From: Fistulifera solaris
Lineage: Eukaryota; Bacillariophyta; Bacillariophyceae; Naviculales; Stauroneidaceae
Direction of reading: 5' to 3'
Assembly: GCA_030295235.1 (NCBI GenBank)
Contig: AP026133.1
Span: forward strand, 1,116,001 to 1,180,000
Length of the DNA: 64,000 bases
Made by a program: the position numbers and the translations under genes. Below the pieces are notes generated by a model that saw nothing but the letters and a program-made list of their open reading frames with translations, was not told the origin of the DNA and made no database searches. Below, one piece after another: positions 1 through 10,119 of this stretch (position 1 is the stretch's first letter; the number at the start of each line of letters is the position of its first letter).

Positions 1-657
1 TTTCTGCGGAGCTGGGATGTCGAATCGGAACAGATCTCCGTTGAGCTCGAAACACACACAACGTCTCACATTACTACATTGACGTCAGCGTATGACCCTT
101 TCATGTCTTCATCTTCCGGTCTCGGCCCCGATATTATTGTAGCTGGGCTTAGTGATGGCGCCCTTCGAATCTATGATATCCGTAGCCGCCGAACAGCACA
201 AGAATTGCACTCAGGACATGGTAGTCGTGGTTCAAAGCGTACCGGAGCAAGGGCAACGCTCTATTCGGAGCACAAGAGCTGGGTTGTCAGAACTGCGTTC
301 ACAAATTATGCGAGCAAAAGTGAGATAGTATCTGGAACACTGGCAGGTGAGATTAAGTTTTGGGACTTGCGAATGTCATCAAGCATCCGAACTATTGAAG
401 GGCAACGCTCCACCATGACGACCTTGGCCGTCCACCCGCAGATACCAATGTTGGCAACTGGGTCACATGCACAGTTCATTAAGATGCTGACCCCAGACGG
501 AGATACGTTACAAGTCTTACGATACCATGAAAAGATGGCGAATCACAGGATTGGTCCTGTTAGTTTTGTCGCCTTTCATCCCTTCAAACCTCTTCTGGCT
601 GCCGGAGCAACAGACTCAATGATTGGCTTGTATGCACCTATCAAGAAACTTTTCTAA
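1..657 (+). CDS. Raptor (TORC1 scaffold), C-terminal WD40 part, 5' end outside window
   Basis: The frame is open from the first base and runs 218 residues to the TAA at 655. It holds the last WD40 blades: GEIKFWDLR (blade with the WD pair), LAVHPQIPMLATGSHAQFIK, and near the end RIGPVSFVAFHPFKPLLAAG followed by TDSMIGLYAP. These stretches match the very conserved end of Raptor, the subunit that presents substrates to TOR kinase in TORC1. Raptor has an N-terminal caspase-like domain, HEAT repeats and seven C-terminal WD40 repeats; only the last repeats are inside the window, so catalytic-domain features cannot be judged. The gene converges on the sulfolipid synthase gene with 64 bases between the stops. 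Identity as Raptor rests on remembered family sequence and is fairly secure. Confidence 0.85.
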   Translation, partial: FLRSWDVESEQISVELETHTTSHITTLTSAYDPFMSSSSGLGPDIIVAGLSDGALRIYDIRSRRTAQELHSGHGSRGSKRTGARATLYSEHKSWVVRTAFTNYASKSEIVSGTLAGEIKFWDLRMSSSIRTIEGQRSTMTTLAVHPQIPMLATGSHAQFIKMLTPDGDTLQVLRYHEKMANHRIGPVSFVAFHPFKPLLAAGATDSMIGLYAPIKKLF

Positions 658-721
658 ATACATCTTCAAAATTGTTTTTTTTCTAAAACGCCTTTAGACT
701 TAAGACTCATTCGCCATCTGA

Positions 722-2035
722 TTATTCTTCCGACTGCCATCCACACATTGACGTCCCTTGAAAACTGAACATGTTCCATAGCCGTTGCTCCCACCGCAAC
801 CTCATGTTCTGACGTGCAACAGAATAGTATTGATTTCTCAAGGTCTCCATTGACGCTGTCCAACTCCACGTCTCGGTGTCCAAGCGTGCACGATTCGCCA
901 TTTTGTCTCGCAGACCCACATCTGACCGCAATTGACAAATCCTGTTGGCATACTCGTCGGCATCATTCGGTGTGACTAAAAATCCCGTTTCACCATCGCG
1001 GATAAGATCTACTAGACCACCCGCTCGAGCTGCCACGACGGGGACTCCACTCGCCATGCTTTCCAATACAACAAATCCAAGCGTCTCCGAAGTACTCGGC
1101 ATGACAAAGACATCAGCCGAAGCAAAGGCTTTTGACAATGCCCTACCTTGCAATGGCCCAGTAAAGAAGGCTCTTTCCGTGGGAAGCAAAAGGGAACGCA
1201 ATTCGGCTTCGTAAGGTCCATTTCCAATACAACTCAAGCGTACATTGGGAGGCAGTCGTTTCATGATTTCAGGAAGCAGATGCAAGCCTTTCTCAGTAGC
1301 TATCCGACCGACGTATACGACCAAGAAATCTTCTTTGTGACCATCGGTCATGATAACACGCATCGTCTCATCCTTATATCGTGGATGGAATGTCTCTGTA
1401 TCAACTCCTTTGGGCCACACCATCACCTGATCGATTCCGTGTTGTTGAAATTCTTGTTGAATTTGCGGACTGGTTACAATCGTGACATCCGCCAGCACGT
1501 GATGAACCCAACGGATCCACTGCCACACGATCCATTCGGGGAGTCCGAATAGTTTGGGTAGATATGTTCGCACATAGATGGGTAAATGTGTATGATAGCT
1601 CACCAAGAGAGGGATTGAGAACATGCGAGAAATCAAAGCCGCCGAAAGCACCAAGAATCCCGGGGATGATGCGTGTATGATATGCGGTCGATGATGAGCC
1701 ACCGTCCGTAGCGATCGAAATGTGTAGTCCCAAGACAGTGACATGAGCGGATAATGTGGCAACCGAAATCCAGCCGTATAATGAATGGGAAACCCCAGCC
1801 AAATTTGAGGCAGATTCTTTGTATTGACAACTTCTGTTGTCACAATTTTTACATCATCCTCCGGGTGTTTATTAGCAAGATAATTTAAGAGAGCTTGAAA
1901 TCGGTTGGCGTAACCCGACATATAGGTAAATGGGGACGGTTCTACGAACAAACAAATTCGGAGAGGAGTTTTGTCATCTTTTGCGAAAATCATGGGAAAA
2001 AGAGACAACAAAAGAAACAGAAACGCGGACTGCAT
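722..2035 (-). CDS. SQD2: Sulfoquinovosyltransferase (sulfolipid synthase), GT4 family
   Basis: A single-exon frame of 437 residues from the ATG at 2035; the frame extends upstream only to a TTG. Residues 1-18 form a hydrophobic secretory signal (MQSAFLFLLLSLFPMIFA). The glycosyltransferase family 4 body follows: an N-terminal Rossmann fold starting LRICLFVEPSPFTYMSGYANR, the acceptor-side HASSPGFL, SYHTHLPIYVRTYL and VWPKGVDTETFHP stretches typical of SQD2, and a C-terminal nucleotide-sugar domain with VYVGRIATEKG, FVMPSTSETLGFVVLESMA and GLVDLIRDGETGFLV. Family members transfer sulfoquinovose from UDP-sulfoquinovose to diacylglycerol to make the plastid lipid SQDG. In a secondary-plastid alga the signal peptide fits import through the ER-continuous outer membrane, but the residue after the predicted cleavage is Lys, not the usual Phe, so the stromal side of the targeting is uncertain. 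Confidence 0.9.
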   Translation of the reverse strand: MQSAFLFLLLSLFPMIFAKDDKTPLRICLFVEPSPFTYMSGYANRFQALLNYLANKHPEDDVKIVTTEVVNTKNLPQIWLGFPIHYTAGFRLPHYPLMSLSWDYTFRSLRTVAHHRPHIIHASSPGFLVLSAALISRMFSIPLLVSYHTHLPIYVRTYLPKLFGLPEWIVWQWIRWVHHVLADVTIVTSPQIQQEFQQHGIDQVMVWPKGVDTETFHPRYKDETMRVIMTDGHKEDFLVVYVGRIATEKGLHLLPEIMKRLPPNVRLSCIGNGPYEAELRSLLLPTERAFFTGPLQGRALSKAFASADVFVMPSTSETLGFVVLESMASGVPVVAARAGGLVDLIRDGETGFLVTPNDADEYANRICQLRSDVGLRDKMANRARLDTETWSWTASMETLRNQYYSVARQNMRLRWEQRLWNMFSFQGTSMCGWQSEE

Positions 2036-2158
2036 GGGCGTTTCCAGTAACAATTCCCGGTGAGAGATTGTATCTCATGGAGAACCGCAATGAAGATTAC
2101 AATAAAAGTAACTCAAACGCACTCTCTAGTAAGGTCAATGAAAAAGTAGAAGAAACCA

Positions 2159-3414
2159 TCAGGCCCGTTCCTAACCAAAATATCGTACCCAATATCGTAC
2201 ACTTCATCGCACTCATTTCCGGGTTATCCCTTTTTTTGTGCGATGGATTTCCATCGTACCAGGTACCCTCGCGTGCGATGGGGTACGATGCGATCCATCG
2301 TATCCAAACTCGAACCATAAACTGGGAACCTTTTGAATAACAACGAATTGACATTCCAATAAAATTTCTTTGACGCACACACTTTTCAATAATTTGGAAG
2401 AAATCATCCATCATTATTGTTAGGACACAGCTATCCCTTTTGGTACGGAACATGAATAAAAACAATGTTATTGTCGTGAGCCAAGGAAACGCTTCCATTG
2501 CAGCAACAACCTATTTTCGAAGCGTTTCAACGAAGCTGGTCAAAATGTTGCTTTCTGCCACTGGCGATGATGGCATGGCTGTTATGTTGGATTCACACGA
2601 TTTTGTGATTTGGCCAGCGACTTCGTCGAAGAGAAAGGTAAGTCATCAACGAAGATTATCAACAAGAACTTTAGATTGTTAATAACATAACTGTACTATA
2701 ATCATTGTTTTATTTACTTATCACTATTGTTGTTGTTCAATTCCGATAGCGACCCATCCGACAAACATCCGGCTCAAAGGAAAGCAAACGGCAAAACAAT
2801 TGACCTTTAAGGGCATCCATCGACAGCCTCTGACAAAGCAGTCAACCCATCAGTCCGAAAGCCTATAAAATGGCGAGCAAATGCATCAAGGAACTGAATC
2901 ACAGTTGCACGACCGGTCAAACCAATCGCACAACGACGCCATGAAGCGATGGTAACTCTTACCGCGTCGGATGTCGCGATCAAATAGCCAAAGAACAAAG
3001 CAAAATGCAAGGGAAGGAAATACAATCAAACGATAGCATTGAAAGATTTATAAAAACAATTGCAAAACAAACATTATCCACAACGACCCCTGGGTGACAA
3101 TTATGAGACGACCAAATGATGGAGCCGACGGAGAATCATGACGAAGATTGTTTTTGAATTTTATGTTGTATACGTTCCGTTGTCCGCAATTGCGTAGGAT
3201 AAGTAAGACGAAATAATAAATAATGAAGTTATGGAGGAATGATTGTTTTGCGGATCGGAATGTCAAATTGGCGCCAATTAATCAGTGGGGTTTGAATGCC
3301 GGATGGTACGATGGAAGCGATTCGGTTAGGACTGGAACATCGTCACCCAGCTTCCTTCGTACGTTGACGTACGATGGATTGGGGGTACGATATTTTGGTT
3401 AGGAACGGGCCTCA
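2159..3414. mobile_element. Non-autonomous Harbinger-like DNA transposon (about 1.25 kb) with TIRs and TCA duplications
   Basis: Positions 2162-2190 and 3383-3411 are perfect 29-bp inverted copies beginning GGCCCGTTCCTAACCAAAAT. Each end is flanked outside by TCA (2159-2161 and 3412-3414), a 3-bp target duplication. GG-starting termini with 3-bp duplications are typical of the PIF/Harbinger superfamily. Inside both ends there are repeated TACGATGG or CCATCGTA words in both orientations (left about 2181-2315, right about 3300-3390), which look like subterminal transposase-binding sites. No transposase is encoded: the only interior frame of note starts at the ATG at 2452 (about 63 residues before a possible GTAAGT donor at 2639) and matches nothing I recognise. 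The perfect ends suggest a fairly recent insertion. Confidence 0.8.
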
Positions 3415-5018
3415 GGAAGCGCAGCTCTTGCTTCTCAGTGGATGTGTGAAGTATATTAAGGACAAGGAGAATCTCACTTTTCCTGGCAAAACACCTCCTA
3501 CCGGTACAAGCCCGCTCTAGGTATTACGGTTGGAGTATCACTTAAGGCCGAAAAACCTGAAAACCAAGATTTTGTCCACACTAAATAAATCGAGCATCAG
3601 TTGTCAAATAGTGATTTCAGTACAGGTACTAAGTACATTATTTTGGGATTATAGTGTGGAATCACTGTATCACCCCGCCTGTCAACTCTCCCACCTTTCA
3701 CACATTATTTTCGAAATTCAAAAACGGAGACCCGCTCTCACTTTCACAAATCACTCACGACTTCCAAACTGTTTGCACATGAAAAAGTGAGCGACTCAAC
3801 CGACATTTTTTTTCATGGCCATAAAAATAACAACACACCAATGCTGTCTCAAATTCCTCCTTCCATACAGCTACAAACCATTTAAGAGACGTTTTCATGT
3901 TTACTCATCCTCGCTTTCGCTCGTTCTATTCCTCATCTGCATCCGAAACGCCCAGAAAATTTGATCAGTGGAGTCAATGGTACGAGAATGCACAAATAAC
4001 GTCTGGGACGTTGCTAGGCAACTCTCCCACGGATCCCAAACTTCTCGCATTCATGCAACAGTCACAGCCATATCCATTACCTTATCATGGCCATGGGTTG
4101 GCCACGAGAAATGTTACCAGCAACAACACGGATAAAGTGGCAGCCGTTTCAGTGCGTGAACAGGTCCAAAGGTTCCATAAAAGCCGAATATGTATATAAA
4201 AAGTCTCTCTGTGGGCAGAACTGAGAATATCTAATGCTTGCGCTAGCTAAGCAATCAGATGTTTACGCGTTGGGATACACAACGATATGTCTAGTTTCTC
4301 TGATTTAAGATCTAATGTTAATCTATATTCCCTTAACGAACGAACTAGCTACTTTGTAATCTCTTGGCAGTTTCTAATGTTCAAATTGACTCGTTCGTAG
4401 TCAGGAAAAAATTCGTTTTGCATCCCCAGAATTCAACAGAAACTTCTCTGTTTTGTTCTTGATGTCGTGTCAAAGGGATGAGAGAGAGGCAGAACTTCTT
4501 CGTTCCAAGTGCGCTCATCGGCAGAAAGTGCGGGATGCAAAGTATTGTGTACAAGTACATTCACGTCGGCCCCCGTAGAGAAATGTACCCAGCAGAGGTG
4601 CGTTCCCTGTCTACCTCACGTGAACCGAATCATCATCATCGAAAGGCACGAATGGCCAACCGATAACCTATGACCGAGCCTTTTGGTGGGACTGGATAGA
4701 CGGCTACAGGTGACATGTCGGATGTCGGACAGTTCAGGTTAATGATCACGTCCACAGAAAATCTGAGGATGTTATTTGTCTTCACGTAACCAGAAAATCT
4801 GGCTGTGTGGTGTCGGCGATGACAGAAAACGTTGTTTTATTTTTGTGCGCTGCGATAATGCCAACAAAAACTAACTGGCAACTGCATTTTTGATGAATAA
4901 GTGTCATCTCTCTTCCACAATCCTATACAACAACAAGTTGCTGATTACACGGACGATATTGTTTGTCAAAATACTGTTCAATTGAAGAGTACCCGCGAAC
5001 AAGCAATTCTTTTCGACA
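3415..5018. other. 1.6 kb without a supported gene
   Basis: The stretch between the transposon and the SET-domain gene is AT-rich with many stops in every frame. The longest ATG frame (3897-4199, 100 residues, Ser/Gln rich) shows no recognisable domain, signal peptide or splice partner, so I do not call it a gene. A TACCGGTAC palindrome lies near 3500. Nothing else stands out. Confidence 0.4.
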
Positions 5019-6143
5019 ATGCGAACGAACGGTCTTCCTGTTTTCTTGTCAGTGATCTCACTCACTATTCGTTGCGGGGCGTGGGTTATGCCAACCAACC
5101 GAACTCCGAGAAATCGATTGCTTCAAGCTGTCTCTTCTACAGCGTCTGATATCAATACGTTTGAGCGTTGGTGCCGCGATCAAGGGTGTAACTGGAACAG
5201 TGCCGTATCACATGCTTACTTCTTGGACGGACGCATTCGAGGGCTGCAATGGACGGGAAAAGCGCGACCCGCACAACCGGAATGTGCTGTCAGTATACCC
5301 AACACTATCGTTCTTTCGGTTGAAGACAATGATACAATGTGGGATGCCAAATTAGCATGCAAACTTTGGGAGGAAATGCAACTTGGTACTCGGAGTTCCG
5401 TGTCCGGATATTGCTCTTGGCTAGCGACCGCGAATGGAAAAAGTTACGTACCGAATACTGTTCCGTCGACAACTGTCCCCAACGCATTGAGACATTGGGC
5501 TGAAGCGGAGAAGGAGAGCCTATCCGCCAAGCCAGCGGGACAGAAACTGGTAGAATTACAAAAGAAACAGGACGCCGCTTGGCGCGAAAAATATCAACCA
5601 TACTCCGACGTTCTTTCCTGGGAAGCTTTTGAATGGTGCATGGAAGTTGTACACTCACGGGCATTTCGGGGAATTGGATCCTCCGTATCCGTCATCCCGG
5701 CAATTACGGCGCCTCTTCTGGCAGCGTTTGCTGGCTGGTATTATGTTACAATCGTCAATCCGCTCGCAACAACCAGTAAAGGAGATGATACTTTATTAAC
5801 ACTCTTGGGCGTCGCGGGACTTCTCTTTGCGAGTTTCCCAACTGCACTGCAGTTGTTACAAAAACCAATTGTCGCGTTATTGCCATTGATTGATTCCGCA
5901 AATCACTTGGAGGCCGCCGACTCCCAGATAGAATACGTTCCTTCCAAGAAAACATTTGACCTCTTCATCGGTCCTCAGTGTATCGACAACGATACATCGC
6001 AACTTTACATTAGCTACGGCAAACAATCAGACGAAGCGCTTTTACTGAATCACGGGTTCTTGCCCAATGTCCAAAAGAGGCCAGGCGATACGGGCAGCAT
6101 ACGACAAAGTCTAATCGAAGTATTTCATGCTCGCAACCCCTAA
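5019..6143 (+). CDS. SET-domain (LSMT/SETD3-like) protein with a two-helix membrane insert
   Basis: A 374-residue single exon from the ATG at 5019. Residues 1-22 form a signal peptide (hydrophobic core LPVFLSVISLTI) ending CGAWVMP, a plausible plastid presequence. The SET domain is of the Rubisco large-subunit methyltransferase/SETD3 group: N-terminal FERWCRDQGC at about 48-57 and VSIPNTIVLS at about 91-100; the C-terminal half has PLIDSANHLEA (Asn-His pair near 295) and YGKQSDEALLLNHGF near 323. Between WEAFEWCMEVVHSRAF and PLIDSANH, where relatives have a short link, there are about 75 residues with two strongly hydrophobic segments (about 221-244 and 257-279). The usual C-terminal substrate-binding domain is missing; the protein ends about 35 residues after the LNHGF motif. 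Known relatives methylate lysine or histidine; the substrate here is unknown and activity is unproven. Confidence 0.75.
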   Translation: MRTNGLPVFLSVISLTIRCGAWVMPTNRTPRNRLLQAVSSTASDINTFERWCRDQGCNWNSAVSHAYFLDGRIRGLQWTGKARPAQPECAVSIPNTIVLSVEDNDTMWDAKLACKLWEEMQLGTRSSVSGYCSWLATANGKSYVPNTVPSTTVPNALRHWAEAEKESLSAKPAGQKLVELQKKQDAAWREKYQPYSDVLSWEAFEWCMEVVHSRAFRGIGSSVSVIPAITAPLLAAFAGWYYVTIVNPLATTSKGDDTLLTLLGVAGLLFASFPTALQLLQKPIVALLPLIDSANHLEAADSQIEYVPSKKTFDLFIGPQCIDNDTSQLYISYGKQSDEALLLNHGFLPNVQKRPGDTGSIRQSLIEVFHARNP

Positions 6144-6613
6144 AGAGGAAGAAAATAAAATGGATTAGAAGCTAGCTAATTAACAACAATTTGACTCTTG
6201 AGAATGTACAATTAGCGCGAGAAAAGAAACCGCGGAATGTTATTCCTCCTATTTCTTGCACCTTTTTTATCAAGTATCTGCAACGTTTATCTTGTTTGGT
6301 GATCGATAATAGTTATGATTTAAGGGGTGCTGGTAGACTAGAGTGTTCTTGCTTTCTGCTCGTCGAGGTCGAGCACCTAGAACCCGTACCCCGTACCCCA
6401 TACAGACGGTCACGGTCATTGCGAGCACGAATTTTCTTTCATCAAGGCCGTTACGTTTTTTTTTCCTTTCGTGCATCACAACACCATGGAAACGAGCATT
6501 TCTCTCTTGACGTAAGAGCTTGAGACAGGAATCAAACCGTTCTAGAGTCTTTTAACGGGGAAAGACGTGCACCTATATGTTAGAAGTAAACGCATAATTA
6601 ATATCATTTGAAA

Positions 6614-7803
6614 ATGAGACGAACCAAACGAGATAGCGACGATGAAGGGCCGGATTACGAAAGTGACGAAAGTCAAAGCATTGAATCGGCTCGAGCTTTC
6701 CTTCCCTTGGAAACGGCAAACGGCGGTGCGGAGGAGGAAACATCACCGATCGTTGAGGCGGTAACACGACTACAAAATTGTTTGCCGCATGTCAGCGCTA
6801 AGAAAGTAGTTTCTACTGTTCTTACATCCTTATTCGTTATCATTCTATGGGATGCTGTAATGAGAGACCCCGAAGACCGATTTTTAAGACCTGATTTTGC
6901 GGAACGATTTCTGCAATGGGTACAAGATCATCCTCTGAAAGGAATCGTCGCGTTCTTTCTTGTGATTGCCACGGCTGTCGTGTTGATGATACCCATCGGA
7001 ACGCCCTTGACAGTCGGTTGTGGCTACATTTACAAAGGAGCTTACGGATGGAAATTAGGTTTGACGTTGGCTACCTTTGTCGCCTTAGGGGTTCCGCACT
7101 CGGTGCTGTCATTTGTTTCTTACTAGGAAGATATTTGATGCGTGAGCAAGTCCGCAAATGGGTTCGAAAATATCCTTTATTTGATGCGATCGATATGGGT
7201 AAGTACAACTGGAGATTCATTCTGATCACGACATCCATTGTCACTGATCTTGTTTGGTTTGGCTTTCTTGCTTGACATAATGCAGCGGCCGCCGAACATG
7301 GCCTCCGCATCATGGCCATGCTCTATTTGACACCAATTTTACCGCTCGGCCCCGTAGCTTACATGTGCGGCACGACATCTATGGCGTTACATCATTTTGT
7401 GTTGGCCAAGGTAGCGTCGTTGCCTCTCATGCTTTTGTATGCGTTTATCGGTGCCAGTACGGGAGCATTGCTCTCACACGGCAAATCGCAAGAAGAATTT
7501 CGAAAGATTGAGGAAAACCAAACGCTGATATTATCAGGTATCGGACTGAGCTTTGTGATGATTGCTGGTATCACTCGAAATATCAAGAAGGAATTGAATA
7601 AGGTGAGTCTGTGGTAGCGAGCTACGGTTTTTTTTTTCGTTCGCATTTACCTCTCACTTTTATGGAATTGGTAACATTGCTAGATCTTGGAACGACAAAA
7701 GAAGCACAAACCTGGTGAAATAGAACAACAAGACGAACCAAGAGATGAAGAAACAACAATAGAGATGGGAATGACCGCTCGACGGCAGCGGCGTAAAGCG
7801 TAA
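6614..7803 (+). CDS. VTT-domain (DedA/TVP38/TMEM64-type) membrane protein, four exons, one frame break
   Basis: Start is the ATG at 6614 (the frame opens with a TTG at 6608). An acidic cytoplasmic head (about 60 residues) precedes membrane segments and the SNARE-associated/VTT core: VLMIPIGTPLTVGCGYIYKG, GSALGAVICFLLGRYL, MLYLTPILPLGPVAYMCG. Introns are 7199-7285 (GTAAGT...GCAG) and 7603-7683 (GTGAGT...CTAG); splicing restores AAAEHGLRIM and gives a basic tail ending RRQRRKA at 7803. Near 7088-7095 the frame changes: ATFVAL is in one frame and GSALGAV in the frame one base back, as if one G were missing from the GGGG run. A 23-nt intron could also bridge it but would delete conserved residues. 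VTT proteins are lipid scramblases or transport factors of the ER, Golgi or plastid; location is not predictable here. Confidence 0.8.
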
Positions 7804-8325
7804 CCCAACGAATTGCCCCAATAGATCAAATTCTGCTCTCCAGAGTTGGCCCCATTGACGGGACTTCACCAAAGTAAGGAAACATCACACGAACTACTCG
7901 AAGTTTCCGTAATACCTAAAGACGAGTCTTTAGCTATAAGTGTAGATCCAACGTCTGTTCCTATAGTTTCCTTTGTCCTCCGTGGATCGTGCAATGTTCT
8001 ACGTTAAGGTTAGCGTTTCCAGCTTCCTTTACACGACACAAGACCCAATCATCCATCCATCCATTTTCATTGGACACTTCCTCGTAGTACTAATACGAAC
8101 GCGCGCCAGTCAGCAGTCCACGCCCTAAGTACGTCTACATGTTCCATCTCCTAAAACTCCCTCCACACGTCCCAACGGCTGTCATTGTAGCTCCAAATAT
8201 TATGGGTGCGCCGTTGCGTTGCACCTCGTTTGGTTCCGCCAGCGACGCACCATTTTTCTATTCGCAACAGCGACACTGTCGAGCAACAACAATTCACTTG
8301 AAAAGATACGGAGTTACCTATCACC
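7804..8325. other. Intergenic, promoter of the 8.3 kb gene
   Basis: About 520 bases with no coding potential in any frame. The last 40 bases before the ATG at 8326 are A-rich. I see no recognisable promoter element or repeat. Confidence 0.4.
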
Positions 8326-10119
8326 ATGGAAGAACCTTGGGATGAATTGATGGGACCTTCTCCCGATGATGTAAAGCGAATGCTAAATAATGACGAAACG
8401 AGATCACAAACTGTAGTGAGATCCGCACCTTCTGGACCTCCTCCGGCCGGCATGTTTGCACCTCCTCCCGTTTCTTCGAATAACTCGGTCGCCTCGTCCT
8501 CCAAACTCGCCTTTGAAGATGAAGAAGACGGAGATATCCGCATTTCTTCGAGTGCGAGTGTTTCGAGTACCGATGCTAACGCGATTCGTCAGGAAGCACT
8601 CAATGTACTCAAAGTCGCGGACGATCGTTATCAAGCGCAAAGCAGTTATTCTCTTACGAAAACAGAAGGCTTCAGTGAATCCTATACAGACTCGAAAGGC
8701 AAGCGCGTTCCTGCGGCACTCCGGGGCTTGGATTTCAGTAGCAGCTCGGCGACGACTCGAACGAAACGATATCACGATGTGCCTTCGGTCACCGCCAACA
8801 AGTTCTCGGTCGAAGATTACGAATACGCGGATCAAGATGTGGTTGATGTCGTCGGGATGGATCGACGTGGCATGGCGACTCGCAGTGAAGCCGAGTCGAC
8901 CTCAAGCAGGAAATGGTCGTCTCGATACGATGTCGATAAGACATTGCTATCCATTAGCATGTCAAAACAAAACAAACACGCCTTAGAACAGATGGACCGA
9001 GATCACACCAGCATGAATCTATTCAACAACAGTTCCGTTCGAGCACCCAAGGTATTCGGGAGTGGTTTCTCCTTTCGCAAAAACAACGTCTTTGGTAAAC
9101 AAAACGTTACAATGAAGCCACCGGATGCCAACTTACAAACGGTGTGGATGGACATGGATGGTTCTTCTTTACCCGCGCCCAATACGCGCAACAAAAGCTG
9201 GCAGGAACAACTCGACCAAAAGCGACGTCAACGACGATGCTACATTGTCACGGCAGCGATCCTCTGTATTCTGGTGGTGGCGTTGGCTTCTATCTTTGGG
9301 GCCAAGTCGGAAGAGATCTTTGGTAAGGGGAATGAGGCTCAGATTGGCACGGGTCCGATTGTGCCGGGCAGTGTAACTTTCTATGTGACGGCCGACGGCC
9401 CATACAACCTCGAAGACGAAAAAGATCTGTTGAATGAAATGAAAACGCTTACCCCCGAGACAAGCTTCATTGTTCACTTGGGAAACCTTCAAAAAGCAGA
9501 AGAGACTCTTTGCGCTGATTCCGAGTACTTTCAAACAGCGGCATTCATGAAGCACTTCCCGATTACGACATTTGTGTTGCCGGGTGAAGAGGATACCGAC
9601 AATTGTCCGTTCCCCAAACGAGCCTTTGAATCTTGGAAGGACCAATTCAAGTTCTTCCATCGACACTTCGATCACTTGCAAAGTAAGAACTTTGAAGTCA
9701 TGTCTGAAGTTGATCAGTACGAAAATTTTGCCATTCTGCACGGCGGAGTACTGTTCTTGGGAATGCACATCACAGGAGGTCGCGTATCGGATCGTGCGGT
9801 TCACCAGAGTCGTAACGATTACAATTACAAATGGATTGAAGGTATGATTAAGTCGAAAGGAAACGAGGCCCGAGCCATTGTAATGCTCGGTAATGCCCGA
9901 CCTGGCGAGGCGCAGAATGAAGATTTCTTCCAACAAGTAGCGCAGTTCTTGGCCACGAATACGGACAAGCCGATTGCCTACATTCATGCGGGTGGATCAA
10001 CGAGCGAGGTCTACACACCCTTCAAAGACAACAATCAGATTCTGGTCATCCAGGTAGGCGACAACCCGTTGATGAGAGTAAATGTTGGCTTCGGTGATAG
10101 ACCCTTTATTTTGGCATGA
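8326..10119 (+). CDS. Single-pass membrane protein with a degenerate metallophosphoesterase-like luminal domain
   Basis: A 597-residue single exon; the ATG at 8326 is the first in frame and sits in an A-rich context. Residues 1-300 are Ser/Asp-rich and of low complexity (MEEPWDELMGPSPDDVKRML at the start). One membrane segment lies at about 306-326 (YIVTAAILCILVVALASIFG) after a basic RRQRRC stop-transfer, so the long N-terminus should face the cytosol. The C-terminal 250 residues have the order of a calcineurin-like phosphoesterase: FYVTADGPYN, IVHLGNLQ, VLPGEEDTDNC, FLGMHITGG, IVMLGNARPGE, and YIHAGGST near the end. The metal ligands usually seen as GDxxD, GNHD and GHxH are not preserved (for example LGNLQ and IHAGG), so this is probably a pseudo-enzyme or a binding domain. 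I do not recognise a named family. Confidence 0.65.
   Translation: MEEPWDELMGPSPDDVKRMLNNDETRSQTVVRSAPSGPPPAGMFAPPPVSSNNSVASSSKLAFEDEEDGDIRISSSASVSSTDANAIRQEALNVLKVADDRYQAQSSYSLTKTEGFSESYTDSKGKRVPAALRGLDFSSSSATTRTKRYHDVPSVTANKFSVEDYEYADQDVVDVVGMDRRGMATRSEAESTSSRKWSSRYDVDKTLLSISMSKQNKHALEQMDRDHTSMNLFNNSSVRAPKVFGSGFSFRKNNVFGKQNVTMKPPDANLQTVWMDMDGSSLPAPNTRNKSWQEQLDQKRRQRRCYIVTAAILCILVVALASIFGAKSEEIFGKGNEAQIGTGPIVPGSVTFYVTADGPYNLEDEKDLLNEMKTLTPETSFIVHLGNLQKAEETLCADSEYFQTAAFMKHFPITTFVLPGEEDTDNCPFPKRAFESWKDQFKFFHRHFDHLQSKNFEVMSEVDQYENFAILHGGVLFLGMHITGGRVSDRAVHQSRNDYNYKWIEGMIKSKGNEARAIVMLGNARPGEAQNEDFFQQVAQFLATNTDKPIAYIHAGGSTSEVYTPFKDNNQILVIQVGDNPLMRVNVGFGDRPFILA

Noticed and set aside
3897-4199. 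100-residue ATG frame between transposon and SET gene
   Set aside because: No domain, signal peptide or splice partner; ordinary length for chance in this composition.
7062-7092. A 23-nt intron (GTTGGC...TTAG) to repair the VTT frame
   Set aside because: It is too short for these introns and would remove conserved membrane residues (ATFVA).
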